Shown here piece after piece: positions 10,623 to 20,655 of a stretch of 64,000 nt of DNA. The number at the start of each line of letters is the position of its first letter. Position 1 is the stretch's first letter. A model generated the notes under the pieces. That model saw nothing but the letters and a program-made list of their open reading frames with translations, ran no database searches and was not told the origin of the DNA. Source of the stretch: Gambelia wislizenii (taxonomy: Eukaryota; Chordata; Lepidosauria; Squamata; Crotaphytidae); contig JAUMIR010000001.1 of NCBI GenBank assembly GCA_030847615.1, positions 181,989,001-182,053,000 of the forward strand, given 5' to 3'. Made by a program: the position numbers and the translations under genes.

Positions 10623-11168
10623 GGACTTATCTACACTAGCCAGTGTATGCTGGGTTTCCAGCTGAAATGTCCTGGCTGTGGTGATGGCCTGTCCCACCCC
10701 CCACCCCCCGTTACCTGCAGAAGACAGGCTGGAGTCCAAAGAGGACACCAACACATCACTGAAGCTACCACCATTTTCTTGCTGATGCAGAAGTCAAGCA
10801 GGGATTCCACAACATATGAGTGTGGGCCCCTTGCATGTGACCAGCCTCAGTCACATGTTGTAGGACCTCTGCCTGGCTTCCAGAAGATCCAGGGAGCTGG
10901 CAGCAGCAGTGAGAAGCAATGTGCTGGACAGGCTCCCATGGACACATGGGGTCTGACCCAGTGGAAATGGAGTAAACAGGGTTTCCCCCCCCCCTTTATA
11001 TTGTGGTAAAGGGCCCTATACCAGCTTGCCCCTGTTCCAGCCCTGTATCTGCCCTGGGGGTTGTTTGGACTGCCCGGGGGCAGATCAGGGTAAATGTCAT
11101 GTGTCATTTGGACTGCAGGGCTTCGGAATGGGGGCAAGCTGAGGTATTTAGCCAATGTAGACAAGGCC
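10623..11168. mobile_element. 546 bp TIR element (PIF/Harbinger-like MITE)
   Basis: The ends are inverted repeats: GGACTTATCTACACTAGCC at left and GGCTAAATACC... read inward from the right as GGCCTTGTCTACATTGGCT. It is flanked by exact TGA copies (10620-10622 and 11169-11171) in the context C-TGA-G. A second copy lies in the opposite orientation at 31196-31747. It encodes no protein and would depend on a transposase elsewhere. An internal GTGACCAG...TCACATG block also forms a short inverted repeat. Confidence 0.75.
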
Positions 11169-11241
11169 TGAGTATGCTATGTCATCCTTCTGTCTGCTTA
11201 TTACCTGAGGCTGCTCAAAAAGTCTCCTGCAGTCACTACCT

Positions 11242-11472
11242 CTAGATAGAATCAAGCACTTTCTTCAGAGTCTTCCAACACTTCCAAACCAGGGTTAGGA
11301 CCCTCACAGTAAGCACCTCTGTCTTGTCTGGATTCAGATTCAGCTTGTTTTTCCTCATCCAGCCCGTTACTTCCCCCAGGCATTCATTCAGAGGAGACAC
11401 ACTATCCTCAGCTGATGCTATTTTTTTTAGAAGGCATGGAGTGTCATTGGCATACACATAACTCCCCTGCAC
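11242..11472 (-). pseudogene. L2 LINE reverse transcriptase fragment
   Basis: A 76-codon minus-strand frame contains the L2 landmarks YANDT (a mutated YADDT catalytic box), VSPLNECLGEVTGWMRKNKL and NLNPDKTEVLTV. The same block is intact in the L2 at 29254-30315. Loss of the catalytic Asp and the small size show that it is a relic. Confidence 0.85.
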
Positions 11473-11578
11473 ATGACTTAAAATGCTCTACATGACTCAG
11501 GACTGGCCTGTTTGAAATACTCTTATTTTCCCCTTATGGGTCTGCTTGCTCTTAAGATCTGAAACAGGTATTTCTCTT

Positions 11579-11690
11579 GGGCCTTGTCCAGACAGGCTGT
11601 TTGCCCCATCTTGGAGCCCTGCAGTCCAAATGACACAGGGCTCTTACTCCTTTTTGCCCACAGGCAGTCCACACGACTCATGGGGCTTGA
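11579..11690 (+). mobile_element. Partial TIR element related to 31196-31747
   Basis: GGCCTTGTCCAGACAGGCTG, then GGAGCCCTGCAGTCCAAATG and AGGCAGTCC, follows the end of the 10623/31196 family. Only one end is present. A similar partial copy lies at 20533-20655. Confidence 0.5.
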
Positions 11691-12029
11691 CAGAAAAATA
11701 GGTTATAAAGTTAATAAATAAATAATTGACTGTGGTAAGGCAGGACATAAAAGGATAGGCTAGAAATGTTTGTTAGCTTATTTACTGAATTCTTGACTTT
11801 CAAATTCAGGCTGGGGTGCACCTTCATTTTTTTACAAAATTAATATTAGATGAATGTGCTACAGTTATTTAATTTATTTTTATAATGAAAATTAATGAGG
11901 GAAATAAATGAAAAAATGAATGAAATCCCCCATTTCTTTTTAAAAACAATTTTACATTTATTGTTGATAAATCAAAAGTAACAGTGAGGTTATATTGGAT
12001 GTGTATGGGGGGGGGTAGTGCCTCCAATC

Positions 12030-12240
12030 AGTTGTTAGCCTTTGGTAACCATGTGAAGTTCATAGGGTTTTCTAGGCAACGAATACTCAGATGGTTTGCC
12101 ATTGTACTCCTCGGAAATGTATCCTACAACAGCACCTGGTATTCCTTGGATGTTCCCATCCAAGTATTAACCAGGCCTGACCCAGCCTAGCTTCCAAGAT
12201 CAGACAGGGTCTGGTACCTTTAGGGTACTTAGGCTTACAA
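12030..12240 (-). mobile_element. 5S rRNA-derived SINE
   Basis: The minus strand at about 12240 to 12129 follows 5S rRNA: CTGTCTGATCTTGGAAGCTA, then GGGTCAGGCCTGGTTAATAC and TTGGATGGGAACATCCAAGG with AATACCAGGTGCTG. A non-5S SINE body follows (12030-12128). The internal Pol III control region is recognisable but mutated. It is a retroposed SINE and not a 5S gene: the 5' end is diverged and a SINE body is attached. Confidence 0.8.
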
Positions 12241-12623
12241 TAGGGTAATTGATTAGTATTTCCAGCTCCATAGAAATATGTAGGAATACACAGAGACACC
12301 AAATGTACTGTACAGCATTCTGGACAATCAGAATGGACTATTCCCAAATGCCATCTATTCTGATTGGGGACTATATGGAGATGACTCCTCACATGCTTAT
12401 AAAATAAAAGGATTACCAAATACCAGAAATATAATTTTCAATCTCTTTCTATCAATCTTGGCATGTACCCATTGTCTGCAATGCAGTGTACAGTTCACAG
12501 AGAGGTCACTGAGAAGGGTGGGAGAAACAGAGAGAAAGAAGGAAAGAACAAACAGGGGAACAGACAGATTAGAAAGCTCTACTTAAATCATTTACCTTAA
12601 ATAGCGGCTAGGATGTATCTCTA

Positions 12624-12836
12624 TCTGCCTAACTACCCTAAAGTAACCAAATCCTGACTGATCTTGGAAGCCAAGCAGGATCAGCCCTGTTTACTACTTG
12701 GATGGGAGACAGCCAATGAATACCAGGTACTGTCGGCTATAATTCAGAGGAAAGAAATTGCCTAAGAAAACTCTATGAAATTCATGGTGTCAACATAAGT
12801 CGACAGGGGACATGAAAGTACACATGCACATAGGCT
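12624..12836 (+). mobile_element. 5S rRNA-derived SINE
   Basis: 5S homology spans 12624-12740: TGACTGATCTTGGAAGCCAA, GCAGGATCAGCCCTG, TACTTGGATGGGAGAC (the box C region is intact), AATACCAGGTACTGT. The tail CATAAGTCGACAGGGGACAT, then GAAAGTACACATG, is Bov-B/Sauria-like. The sister copy at 12030-12240 is in the opposite orientation 384 bp upstream. Confidence 0.82.
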
Positions 12837-13008
12837 GTATCTGTCCAACTTTTATATTTTCCTATAAAACAGAAACCTTTTTTCCTTGTTTTCTAAAATC
12901 TGGGAAGGCTGTTCCTTCAGATAGGTAGTAGAATCCTTAAAATTGTATGACATTGGAATGCAAAACAGAGAAGTTTCAGGAAGGAAACTGAAGCTTTAAC
13001 TTCAGTTG

Positions 13009-13794
13009 TGTTACCTGCTCTGACATCCCCACCCTTCCAATTGGCTACATTTCATCAATTGGATTATTTATTGACACTTCATGAGGTTAGCAGTAGACCC
13101 AGGCTTCCATAAATATAGGGACTAGCTAAGCTTTGCTCAAAACCTAAAGAAGAGGTCTTTCCAAATTCCCCAAAAGACATGCCTGAGTAGCAATTCTTCA
13201 GACCCCCCTTGGCTGGGTAGTTGGGGTGGAATGTGCTAATTCTCCTGGATGCACCTTGAAGTGAGTCATTCACTAATTCAGTCAAGTGGCTGGAACACTC
13301 ATGACTCTGCAAACTGGTTTTCTGTCGCACCCATCTTCTCAACAATAGAAGGTTTCCTGACAACAATCAGTCTTAATATCTCAGCCATTAGCGATCACTA
13401 ACATAGCCAGAGCTTCCATTGTCTAATTGTGGGAAACTCCATCTAACATTGTATTCTACTCATAACCCTGCTTAAGGGTAAATATTGGGTATAAATATCA
13501 CCCCACAACACAAAGTGTTCACAGCTTCCTGTATCCCATCACTCTGTCTGTCTGTGTGACCCTCAGAGCTCCATCTGAATATCTTCTGCTACACAAATCT
13601 CTGCTCCTCAGATAGGTATAGTATAGCCCATCATCCAAAACATTATTCCTCTATCACAATACTTCCTACATTCCTCAATAGCCTTGTGTGACTGCTTGAA
13701 GCCTGAGTGGTGGTGTGAAGGCTTCCGAGATTATTTTTCAATAAAAAACATTTTGTTTTATTTCCTGGCTGTCTTGTCAGTTACTACCAGTATA
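13009..13794 (+). mobile_element. Solo LTR-like element, family A
   Basis: About 785 bp, beginning TGTTACCTGCTCTGACA, with a TATAAAT box at 13490-13496 and an AATAAA signal at 13740-13745 in the order expected for an LTR. The 3' boundary is near CCAGTATACG and is uncertain. A second copy lies at 44223-45369 in the opposite orientation and ends CCAGTAAACA. No gag, pol or env sequence adjoins it. The class (ERV or Gypsy) is not resolved. This copy keeps the empty site of the palindrome inserted in the other. Confidence 0.6.
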
Positions 13795-14163
13795 CGTAAG
13801 TCAAAAGTTCCCTCAGTGACCTGGCCTCTTTATTGAACTAATTAAAATTCCTCATATTAATATCTAGAGATGAGTGGGTTCCTTCCAGACCACACACAAT
13901 TCAGGTAACAGTTGAAAGGGATAGGAAGAGTATTCAGCACATGCACTTTTAATTGCTTTTTAAAATGTCAATAGGACTGGAATTTGGTTCCTTTCTGAAG
14001 CAGAAGAAAGTTTCTATATTTTATGGTAGAAAATGGCAAAACTTACAGGCAGACAGTCTCCCATTGATATCAATGGGGAAATGAAAATAAATAAAAACTA
14101 GATGAAATAAACTGATAATGGAAAATTAATTCTAAAACATCATATGAAACTTTTAAAGCAAAA

Positions 14164-15420
14164 TGTCCAAGCACTGTTCAGGCAACCAGGCAAAGGCTGG
14201 TTACTACACAGCTGATAGCAGAGGGACAGCACAGTTGTGCTAATTACAGGCAAAGGAATCAAGGCAGTGTGAAGTCTGACACTTAATTTATTAGCAAGTA
14301 AATACAAGTTCATAAGTAAATACAAATAACAAGGCGTAGGTCTACCAAAGAGAGTTCAGGGTAGTCCAGCAGAATCCAGGTCAGGCAAACAGAGTCCAGA
14401 GTAAACAAACACAGTCCAGGTCAAACACAGTGAGCAGGACCACAATGGCTCACCAGGTAGATCAGAAAATCTTCAACAACGCTTGGAGGTCAGGGTTGCA
14501 TATTTATATCTCAGTGACTAACACAGCTGCTGCTTAGCTAATTGTTCCTTCTTCTAAATATGCTGAGACCATCTCAAGCCCTCCTTTTGTTGTCTCTGTT
14601 CTGAAAAGGTGGGTATAGGTGAGTTGTCCTCTGTATCTGAAGGGGCAGGACCCTCTGCCAGAGCTTGTCCTGCATTATTGTCCATGGAGATTATTAGACA
14701 GGAACGTAAATAGTGTTCCTGTCCCACAATCTCCACTCCCACCCCTGTCCTACCCCTGTCCCGGAACAATCACTCTTCCCACCTCACATACCTCCTCTCC
14801 CATTGACAGGGCAGCCCATGAGTGAACAGAGCTCTAATGGAGCTCTGCTCACTTCCTGGAGTGAAATCCCACAGATTCTCATGAGAAGGCGAGAGTGCAG
14901 GAAATTCAAAAATAAAAATAAAACACAAAAAAGTAACACCAAGCACAAAAACACACTTTAAAATGTACAAGTAACCTGAAGAGGGTCATAAAAAGTGCAT
15001 CACTTACCTGGATGTCCTGATCTCACCTGGAAGTATTCTGGCAGGGACTGGCCATTGACGCTGGGATCTCACCAGCAACATGGGGCACATTGTTGCACAT
15101 GCAGAAATCTATGACAGAAACAGACCAGGTGATCTATTGACAGCTTCTCCTGTCAATAAAAAAAAACAAAAAACAGAGCCCACGGAACAGGAGCAGAACA
15201 AGTGCATAACGATAGGAGATGACATTGTATGATAAGGGAGCCCTTTTGAGATCTTCTGGCATTGTTGTAACACCACTTTTGACACATCTGATAATCTCAT
15301 GTGTCTGAGGCCTGTGGCTCTGGAACATCCTCCTGCTCTCGTTCAGCAGGTACTGACATGCCCACTGTTTCAGTCTCTGAGTCAGAGTCCATTTCCAAGT
15401 TCCAGAAGCAAGGCATGACA
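14164..15420 (-). mobile_element. Solo LTR, family B, with nested TIR element
   Basis: Read on the minus strand it starts TGTCATGCC (right end 15420) and ends GGACA (14164), with TG...CA termini and flanking CAAA on both sides. Removing the insert at 14686-15299 leaves about 643 bp, close to the 642 bp copy at 40782-41423. An AT-rich TATA-like ATATAAATATGC lies near 14500. Its early part carries an acidic reading frame (EGPAPSDTEDNSPIPTF) shared with the other family B copies. It is an ancient retroviral-type remnant with no internal genes. Confidence 0.7.
14686..15299 (-). mobile_element. ~614 bp TIR element inside LTR
   Basis: The left end GGAGATTATTAGACAGGAAC and right end TCTGATAATCTC are inverted repeats. 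It belongs to the family also found at 21894, 31928, 48458 and 51316. It contains the internal hairpin GTGAACAGAGCTC/GAGCTCTGCTCAC (14822-14852). The junctions are imperfect (CAT left, TGT right); the uninterrupted LTR copy at 40782 reads TGTG there. No coding capacity. Confidence 0.78.
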
Positions 15421-16278
15421 CAAAATTGAAATATTTCCCTTTGTGCAACCTGTACAGATTTACTGAGTGATTTAATACCAATATGTTCACTTGGGCTAAC
15501 ACCAAGGTAACATGCAGAGGATTGCAGATTTGAGTTATTAGAAGAGTTTTATATAATATAGGTCCATAGCAGGGCTGTCAATGTAGGCCTGCAGCAAAGC
15601 TTTACCTAGGCCAAAAAAAGGCATAGGGAGAAGTCTGGCATCTGTTTTGTGCTGAAGGAATACAGTACTGTGTTAATGCATTGTGTCTGACTACAATGTG
15701 GCACAAAGGATGACTCAGCTTTCTATTTACTGGGTAGTCTTAGCATATTATTATCTCTTAGCCTGATCTAACACCTCCATAGGGTGATTATAACCTCAGT
15801 CTAACTTAGAAAGATGCTGTGGGAACTACTGATCACATTGTGCTCCTAAGTGTGTGTGTTTGAATTTATATCCTACCTTTCTCCTGATATGGGACCAAAT
15901 GTCTTTGAATACTTGGGAGATTACCACACAAGGCTACTATTTGGGAATTACAGCAATTTATTTGCAAATTTCATCAGTATTTATTGCACAATGCCATGTC
16001 TTTTCTGTTACTGGTTTGCATTCCAGTCATTTCCATAGCGCACCTGTTCATTGACACTAAAAAACCATCAATGGCACTCAATTCCACTCCTATGCCAGCA
16101 TTCCCCCTCATGTGAAAGATCCCTTCCACAGCAGCACCAAGATGGCAGAAGTCATGTGGCACAAGGGGTCATGATTCTCCTTTCCTCCTCTCTCCCCTCC
16201 CCTTTGCCTATTCCACTCTGTGCCTGTTTTTTACTTTTTATTTTTATTTTAATTTAATTTATTGCTGTCAGAGTAGCA
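15421..16278. other. Unassigned stretch, no gene seen
   Basis: Mostly unrecognised. TTTATATCCTACCTTTCTCC at about 15868 resembles a minus-strand L2-type tail. No exon is supported. Confidence 0.35.
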
Positions 16279-16280
16279 AA

Positions 16281-16355
<75 letters not shown>

Positions 16356-16374
16356 GCAGGCAGGCAGGCAGGCA
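16279..16374. repeat. (GAAA)n then (GGCA)n microsatellite
   Basis: About 77 bp of GAAA repeats passes directly into about 5 GGCA units. The overlapping minus-strand frame is only Phe-Leu-Ser repeat translation. Confidence 0.95.
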
Positions 16375-16387
16375 CCGGACTGGCTTC

Positions 16388-16760
16388 TTCCTCCCCCTCA
16401 CCAAAGAAGGAATGGTAGTCCTCTCTCACCAGGGAGACTGCTCCTGGGAAAGGAAGGACTGTCAATCGTTCTTTGGCAGGCACAGAGGGGTGCAGTTAGC
16501 TTCCACCCCCATCCTGCCAAAGAAGGAATGATAGTCCTCCATCACCTGGGGGACTGCTCCCAGGCGAGGAACAATTGCCTTTCCTTCTTTGGTGGGTGCA
16601 GTGGGGTGCCGCTGGCTTCCCCCAACAACACCAAAGAAAGAATGACAGATGTCTCCCTACAAGTAATGACTCTTATGTTTTATTTGGCTGCCACAGAGGG
16701 TGTGGCTTCTTCCCCCCACTGAAAGAAGGAATGACAGTCTTCCCTCATCTGGGAGATACA
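16388..16760. repeat. Degenerate ~90-116 bp minisatellite, four units
   Basis: Units start near 16388, 16500, 16616 and 16705. Each carries a C-rich run, then CCAAAGAAGGAATG or a close variant, then AGTC-TC-C-TCACC and a GGGAGACTGCTCC-type block. Spacing is about 112, 116 and 89 bp. No coding function is suggested. Confidence 0.65.
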
Positions 16761-17229
16761 CATGCACAGGAGAGGGCATGCAAGAGTCAGAAGGTGGAGT
16801 TATAGTGCTGATGCAGAAAGCAGATTGTGTCACTATGGATCACCAAAGCAGTGCTAATGCAAAAAGGTGTGAAAACTGTGATAAAGATTGATGCAAAACC
16901 TATATGCTTGCATAATTAAACTAGCGTGATTGCTGCAGGACATGAGGCTGGTGTGATAATGTTATTGAGGAAAACACAGAAGTAAAATCCCTTTTACTAC
17001 TATTGCTACCATGATTGGTACCTGCTTGCTGAGGTAAAGAAAACATTTAGAGCCCAGTTGTTCCACTCTTTCTCTCATGGTTGGTTTGCATCTTTAACCT
17101 CATCAGTTCTGGAGAGGCTTACTTGGACAGGCAGTTTATAATTACTAAGATCAGTGTTTTACAAAGGCTTTTAACAGAAAAAAAATAAGATGAAAAGTTG
17201 AATCAGCTCATTCTTTAGGACTAGGTGAT
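16761..17229. other. Unassigned stretch, no gene seen
   Basis: No recognised gene or repeat between the minisatellite and the LTR at 17230. Confidence 0.35.
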
Positions 17230-17933
17230 TGTCTGGAAAAGCAGCCAGTTGGCGGCAAAAGTATCAACAAACAGCTTAGGAGTTGATAAAGCAGTGTCTG
17301 TGAACGTGGCCAACTCTTAATAGTAGCAAAGCAGTTGAAACAAAGTCCTGATAAGAGTCACCAGGTGCAAAGAATAGTCCAATAGGCAGTCTGAAAAGTA
17401 AGAGGCTTGGAGAAGTCTGTGTAGGTCGAAAAGCAAGTCTGTATGCGAACAGGATCAGGCAACAGCATAGTCAGAATCAGTCCAAGGTCTAAATAGGAAT
17501 CAAGGCAGCAGGAACACAGAGTCAAAGATAACCAACATGAAGCTTTCGCCAGGATGATCAGTTGATCTCTGTCAAGGGCTCCATAGCCCCCCAAAGGTGT
17601 ATATATAGCAATCAGGGCTATCCCAGGTGCTCCTTAATGAGCCGGTGTTCCAGATAAAGTTTCATCAATCTCCTCTAGGCTTCCTTTTGGGATCTCTGTT
17701 GGTTGAAGGATGGTATGGGTAAGTCCATTTCCTCTTCTTCCTCATTATCCGAGTTGGCAGGGCTCACTGCTGGGACTGGTACCAATCCACTAGGACCAGG
17801 CTCTTCCTCTGCTTGGGACTCTACATTGGCAGAGTTTCCTGCTGGCACAGGTGTGCTAGGGTCCCTAGGGCCATCCTCTGCCATGTCCTCTTCCTCAGAC
17901 TCCATATCCTCATTAGGTTTGTGGGGCATGACA
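17230..17933 (-). mobile_element. Solo LTR, diverged family B member
   Basis: On the minus strand it starts TGTCATGCCCCACA (right end 17933) and ends TCCAGACA (17230), 704 bp. Flanks are GTGAT and GTAAT, a 5 bp duplication with one mismatch. A TATATATA box lies near 17600. It shares start, length and an acidic frame with the LTRs at 14164 and 40782, but is clearly diverged from both. Confidence 0.6.
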
Positions 17934-17989
17934 GTAATTTTTTTTTTTAAGTTTTTCTCTGATACAGCTTTGGGTAGTATCAAGGTCAA
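17675..17989 (-). CDS. Acidic reading frame embedded in an LTR
   Basis: A 104-codon minus-strand frame. The part inside the LTR (from about residue 20) is rich in Glu, Asp, Ser and Pro, with EESEEE-like runs and the ending SDNEEEEEMDLPIPSFNQQ. The two other family B LTRs keep a similar ending in the same phase (SDTEDN, LPIP or SPIP, then a Gln-rich stretch). This may be the tail of an element-encoded protein overlapping the LTR, or a chance open frame in a composition-biased LTR. No function can be assigned. Confidence 0.3.
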   Translation of the reverse strand: MTLILPKAVSEKNLKKKITVMPHKPNEDMESEEEDMAEDGPRDPSTPVPAGNSANVESQAEEEPGPSGLVPVPAVSPANSDNEEEEEMDLPIPSFNQQRSQKEA

Positions 17990-19547
17990 CAGGTGGCATG
18001 CAATGCCTATTTGCTATGCATATTTGCCATGGGTAGTAAATGTTAGGAAATAACCTAACTGTTTACTCTCAATATATGTACAACAGAATCATTCTTGAAC
18101 ATTCTGAATAGCAAATGCCACAAAAAAAAAATGATCCCCTCCCCTTCAGACAACTAAATTTTCTAATTTCTTAGGTAACTTGTGATCTCCCTTAGTCTTG
18201 TTTATTCATTATTTTTAGAATTTAATTCTGTGTACACATTCTCGTATCGTACAATCTGTTTTGTATTTACTAATTAGCTTCTAACTATAGATCATCCCCT
18301 TCTGTTCTTTATTTAAACATATACGTATTCTTATAATAGGTTACATTATGAATATCACTTAAAACATATACATTATAAACCAGACATTTCCCCAGCATTG
18401 TCCTAGAGCATGTTCTACCTTTTAGAGGATCCTATAATTATTAGCTTCTTCAATACATGGTTGTTTGTACAGCTTTCTGTTATAAAGTGTTGCAGTACAA
18501 TGAGTTTGCATTCTTCAAAGCCTTATGGAAGAAATTGCATTAATAAAACAAACAAGTTCCAAATAAAAAATAATAATAGGTCCCCAGAAATAAAACAGCC
18601 AATCATTTAAGGTATGTCAGAGAAGAAACAGCTGTGGGAAATTTGCACATATATTAATTAAGACAAATATTTCTTTATGGTAGTATGTTAAATACCATAG
18701 CATATATCTGCTATATTGAGTGCTTTGTGCACAAATCATTTCTACAATAAACTAAATAGGACGAATTTAAAGGTATCTTAAATTATAACACAATATAATG
18801 CTTCTACTGTAAATGCTAACAGGAAAAATGGAGTAGAAGTTAGATGCAGCAAGTTTGCCATCTACTGATCAATGGAAGATTTCTGTTTGGAAAGGGTTGT
18901 TTTGTGTTCTTCAGGCAGCTAGTACAGAACTCTTATTATCTTCTGTTTCAAAAGCTGCTTACTTATGTTCTTTCATTCAACTGAAACCTTCCATTCAATA
19001 GGCTCATGCCCATGACGGAAATGCTCCAGTTGATATCAACGGGGAGTAAGATCAACATTAGTTTTTATAATGAAATCACATAGTAAAGAAGATTGTGTGT
19101 CTGTGTATAGGGAAATGGACATAGAATGTTGCCTTATATTGAATAAGACCATTGATCCATCTAGTAGCCCAGTATGGTCAAATGTGGCAAGCAGTGACTT
19201 TCCAGAGTTTTCGTCAGAAGTCTTTCCTACCCTACCAGGAGATCCCAGGTATTCAGTCCCTGGTATAACCCACCCAATAAATAACCAGGCCATACCTCCT
19301 TTGCATCTAAAATGAGATGAAATCAAGTATGCTCAGGTTGGTATGGTGATGGGGAAAGTTGGAGAATATACTTGCTATGCCCCCCAAGTGTTTCTAGTTA
19401 ATCTTTCAGGAGAGTTATACAGAGATATATGCAAAATTTTGTCTAAAGTGTTCACAAAAGAAGAGCCAAAGTTGGCATACAATGGATGGTGGTAGGATTT
19501 ACCTTCTACCTTATGTGCTTAGGTACCCATGGAGCAGTGCCTACATA
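17934..19547. other. AT-rich unassigned stretch
   Basis: No gene, RNA or clear repeat family recognised. The sequence is AT-rich with poly-A and poly-T runs. Confidence 0.35.
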
Positions 19548-19889
19548 CAGGGATGTAGCCATATAGGGGCAGAATGAGGACACTTCTCCCCCCACCAAGG
19601 ATTCTGAGACACCAATGAAATTCTCCTTCAGTCCCTAAACTTCTATCATTGCAGTATGATTAAAACTTCATTGGAGCATCTAGAAACACTGCTTAGGCAT
19701 TCAAAGAAAAGGGGCAGACAAGATACCAAGGGGAAGTGAGCATAACAAATATAAGAGTTCCAGGTGTGAATGATTCTCTCTCGCTCTCTGTGCAGTGTTA
19801 GAAAACTGGGGACTGAAGGAAAATTTCATGGGGACAGAATTCTTTTGGGGGGGATGCAATGCCCTCATCCCCCCACAGCTACATCCCTG
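19548..19889. mobile_element. hAT-like foldback element
   Basis: The ends CAGGGATGTAGC and GCTACATCCCTG are perfect 12 bp inverted repeats. Internal arms also pair: GGGGCAGAATGAGGAC with GCCCTCATCCCCCC, and GAAATTCTCCTTCAGTCCC with GGGGACTGAAGGAAAATTTC. The 8 bp flanks (CCTACATA and CTTCTATA) agree at five positions, consistent with an eroded hAT duplication. The length is 342 bp, with no protein. Confidence 0.65.
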
Positions 19890-19997
19890 CTTCTATACAT
19901 ATTACAGGGAACAGGTCTCCATGTATTGGAAGGTTGACTTCTATAATGGGGACTTCTCTTCACATATTGGTTCCCTGTATGCTTTCAAGCCATATTT

Positions 19998-20272
19998 GCC
20001 CTGGTGGCGCAGTGGTTAAATGCCAGTACTGCAAGTCACCACATTGCAAGTTCGATTCCAGCGGGCTCCAAGGTTCACTCAGCCTTCCATCGTTTTGAAG
20101 GTCGGTAAAATGAGTACCCAGCTTGTGGGGGCAATCATCTAACACACATTGGAAGCTGCTTATTGCAATGTAGATGTGTAAACTGCTATTGCTTAAAACA
20201 ATTTGTAAGCCGCTCTGATAGCCTTGTGGCTGAAGAGCGGGGTATAAATAAATAAATAAATAAATAAATAAT
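19998..20272 (+). mobile_element. tRNA-derived SINE with L2-like tail
   Basis: The better preserved copy of the family at 7848. A box in CTGGTGGCGCAGTGG, B box in AGTTCGATTCC, 3' end TTGTAAGCCGCTCTG then GAAGAGCGGGGTATAAATA and (AAAT)n. A candidate duplication ATATTT lies before 19998 and just after the tail. The shared 3' end with the resident L2 suggests L2-driven copying. Confidence 0.85.
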
Positions 20273-20532
20273 ATTTTTTCCTGGGCTCTCAGCTATGTGA
20301 GCAGCCTAGATGAGTAGAGCTATTTCCCTGCTGCAGACATTCAGCTCCCAGTGCAGAGGGGACAAGGGGTGGACACAGTTGATAGAGCAGAGCAAGAGGA
20401 TCAACCTTGGTCTGACCTTCATGTAATTTAAATAGCATAGGGGTGAACATCTAAATATCATATATATTAGCATACCCTTAATAAATATAATTCAACAATA
20501 TGAAAAATTCTTTCATTTCCACATTTCACCTT

Positions 20533-20655
20533 GGGCTTGTCTAGAGGTGTTATTTACCCCATCTTGCCCCAGTCATAGAGCACTGCAGTCCAGACAATGC
20601 AGGACAATGGCCCCATTTTGTTCCCAGGCAGTCCTCACAACCCTGGGACAAAGAT
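20533..20655 (+). mobile_element. Partial TIR element related to 31196-31747
   Basis: GGGCTTGTCTAGAGGTG, then CCCCATCTTG and GCACTGCAGTCCAGACAATG with CCCAGGCAGTCC, parallels 11579-11690. The rest is lost. It abuts the 5' end of the CR1 at 20656. Confidence 0.45.

Noticed and set aside
12624..12740. Functional 5S rRNA gene
   Set aside because: Several substitutions in the 5' arm, a SINE body attached, no T-run terminator at the 5S end, and a sister copy nearby.
16268..16483. Frame with repeated FLSF
   Set aside because: It is (GAAA)n read on the minus strand.
19998..20080. tRNA gene with A and B boxes
   Set aside because: The sequence cannot form a tRNA cloverleaf and continues into a SINE body with an L2-like tail; a second copy exists at 7848.
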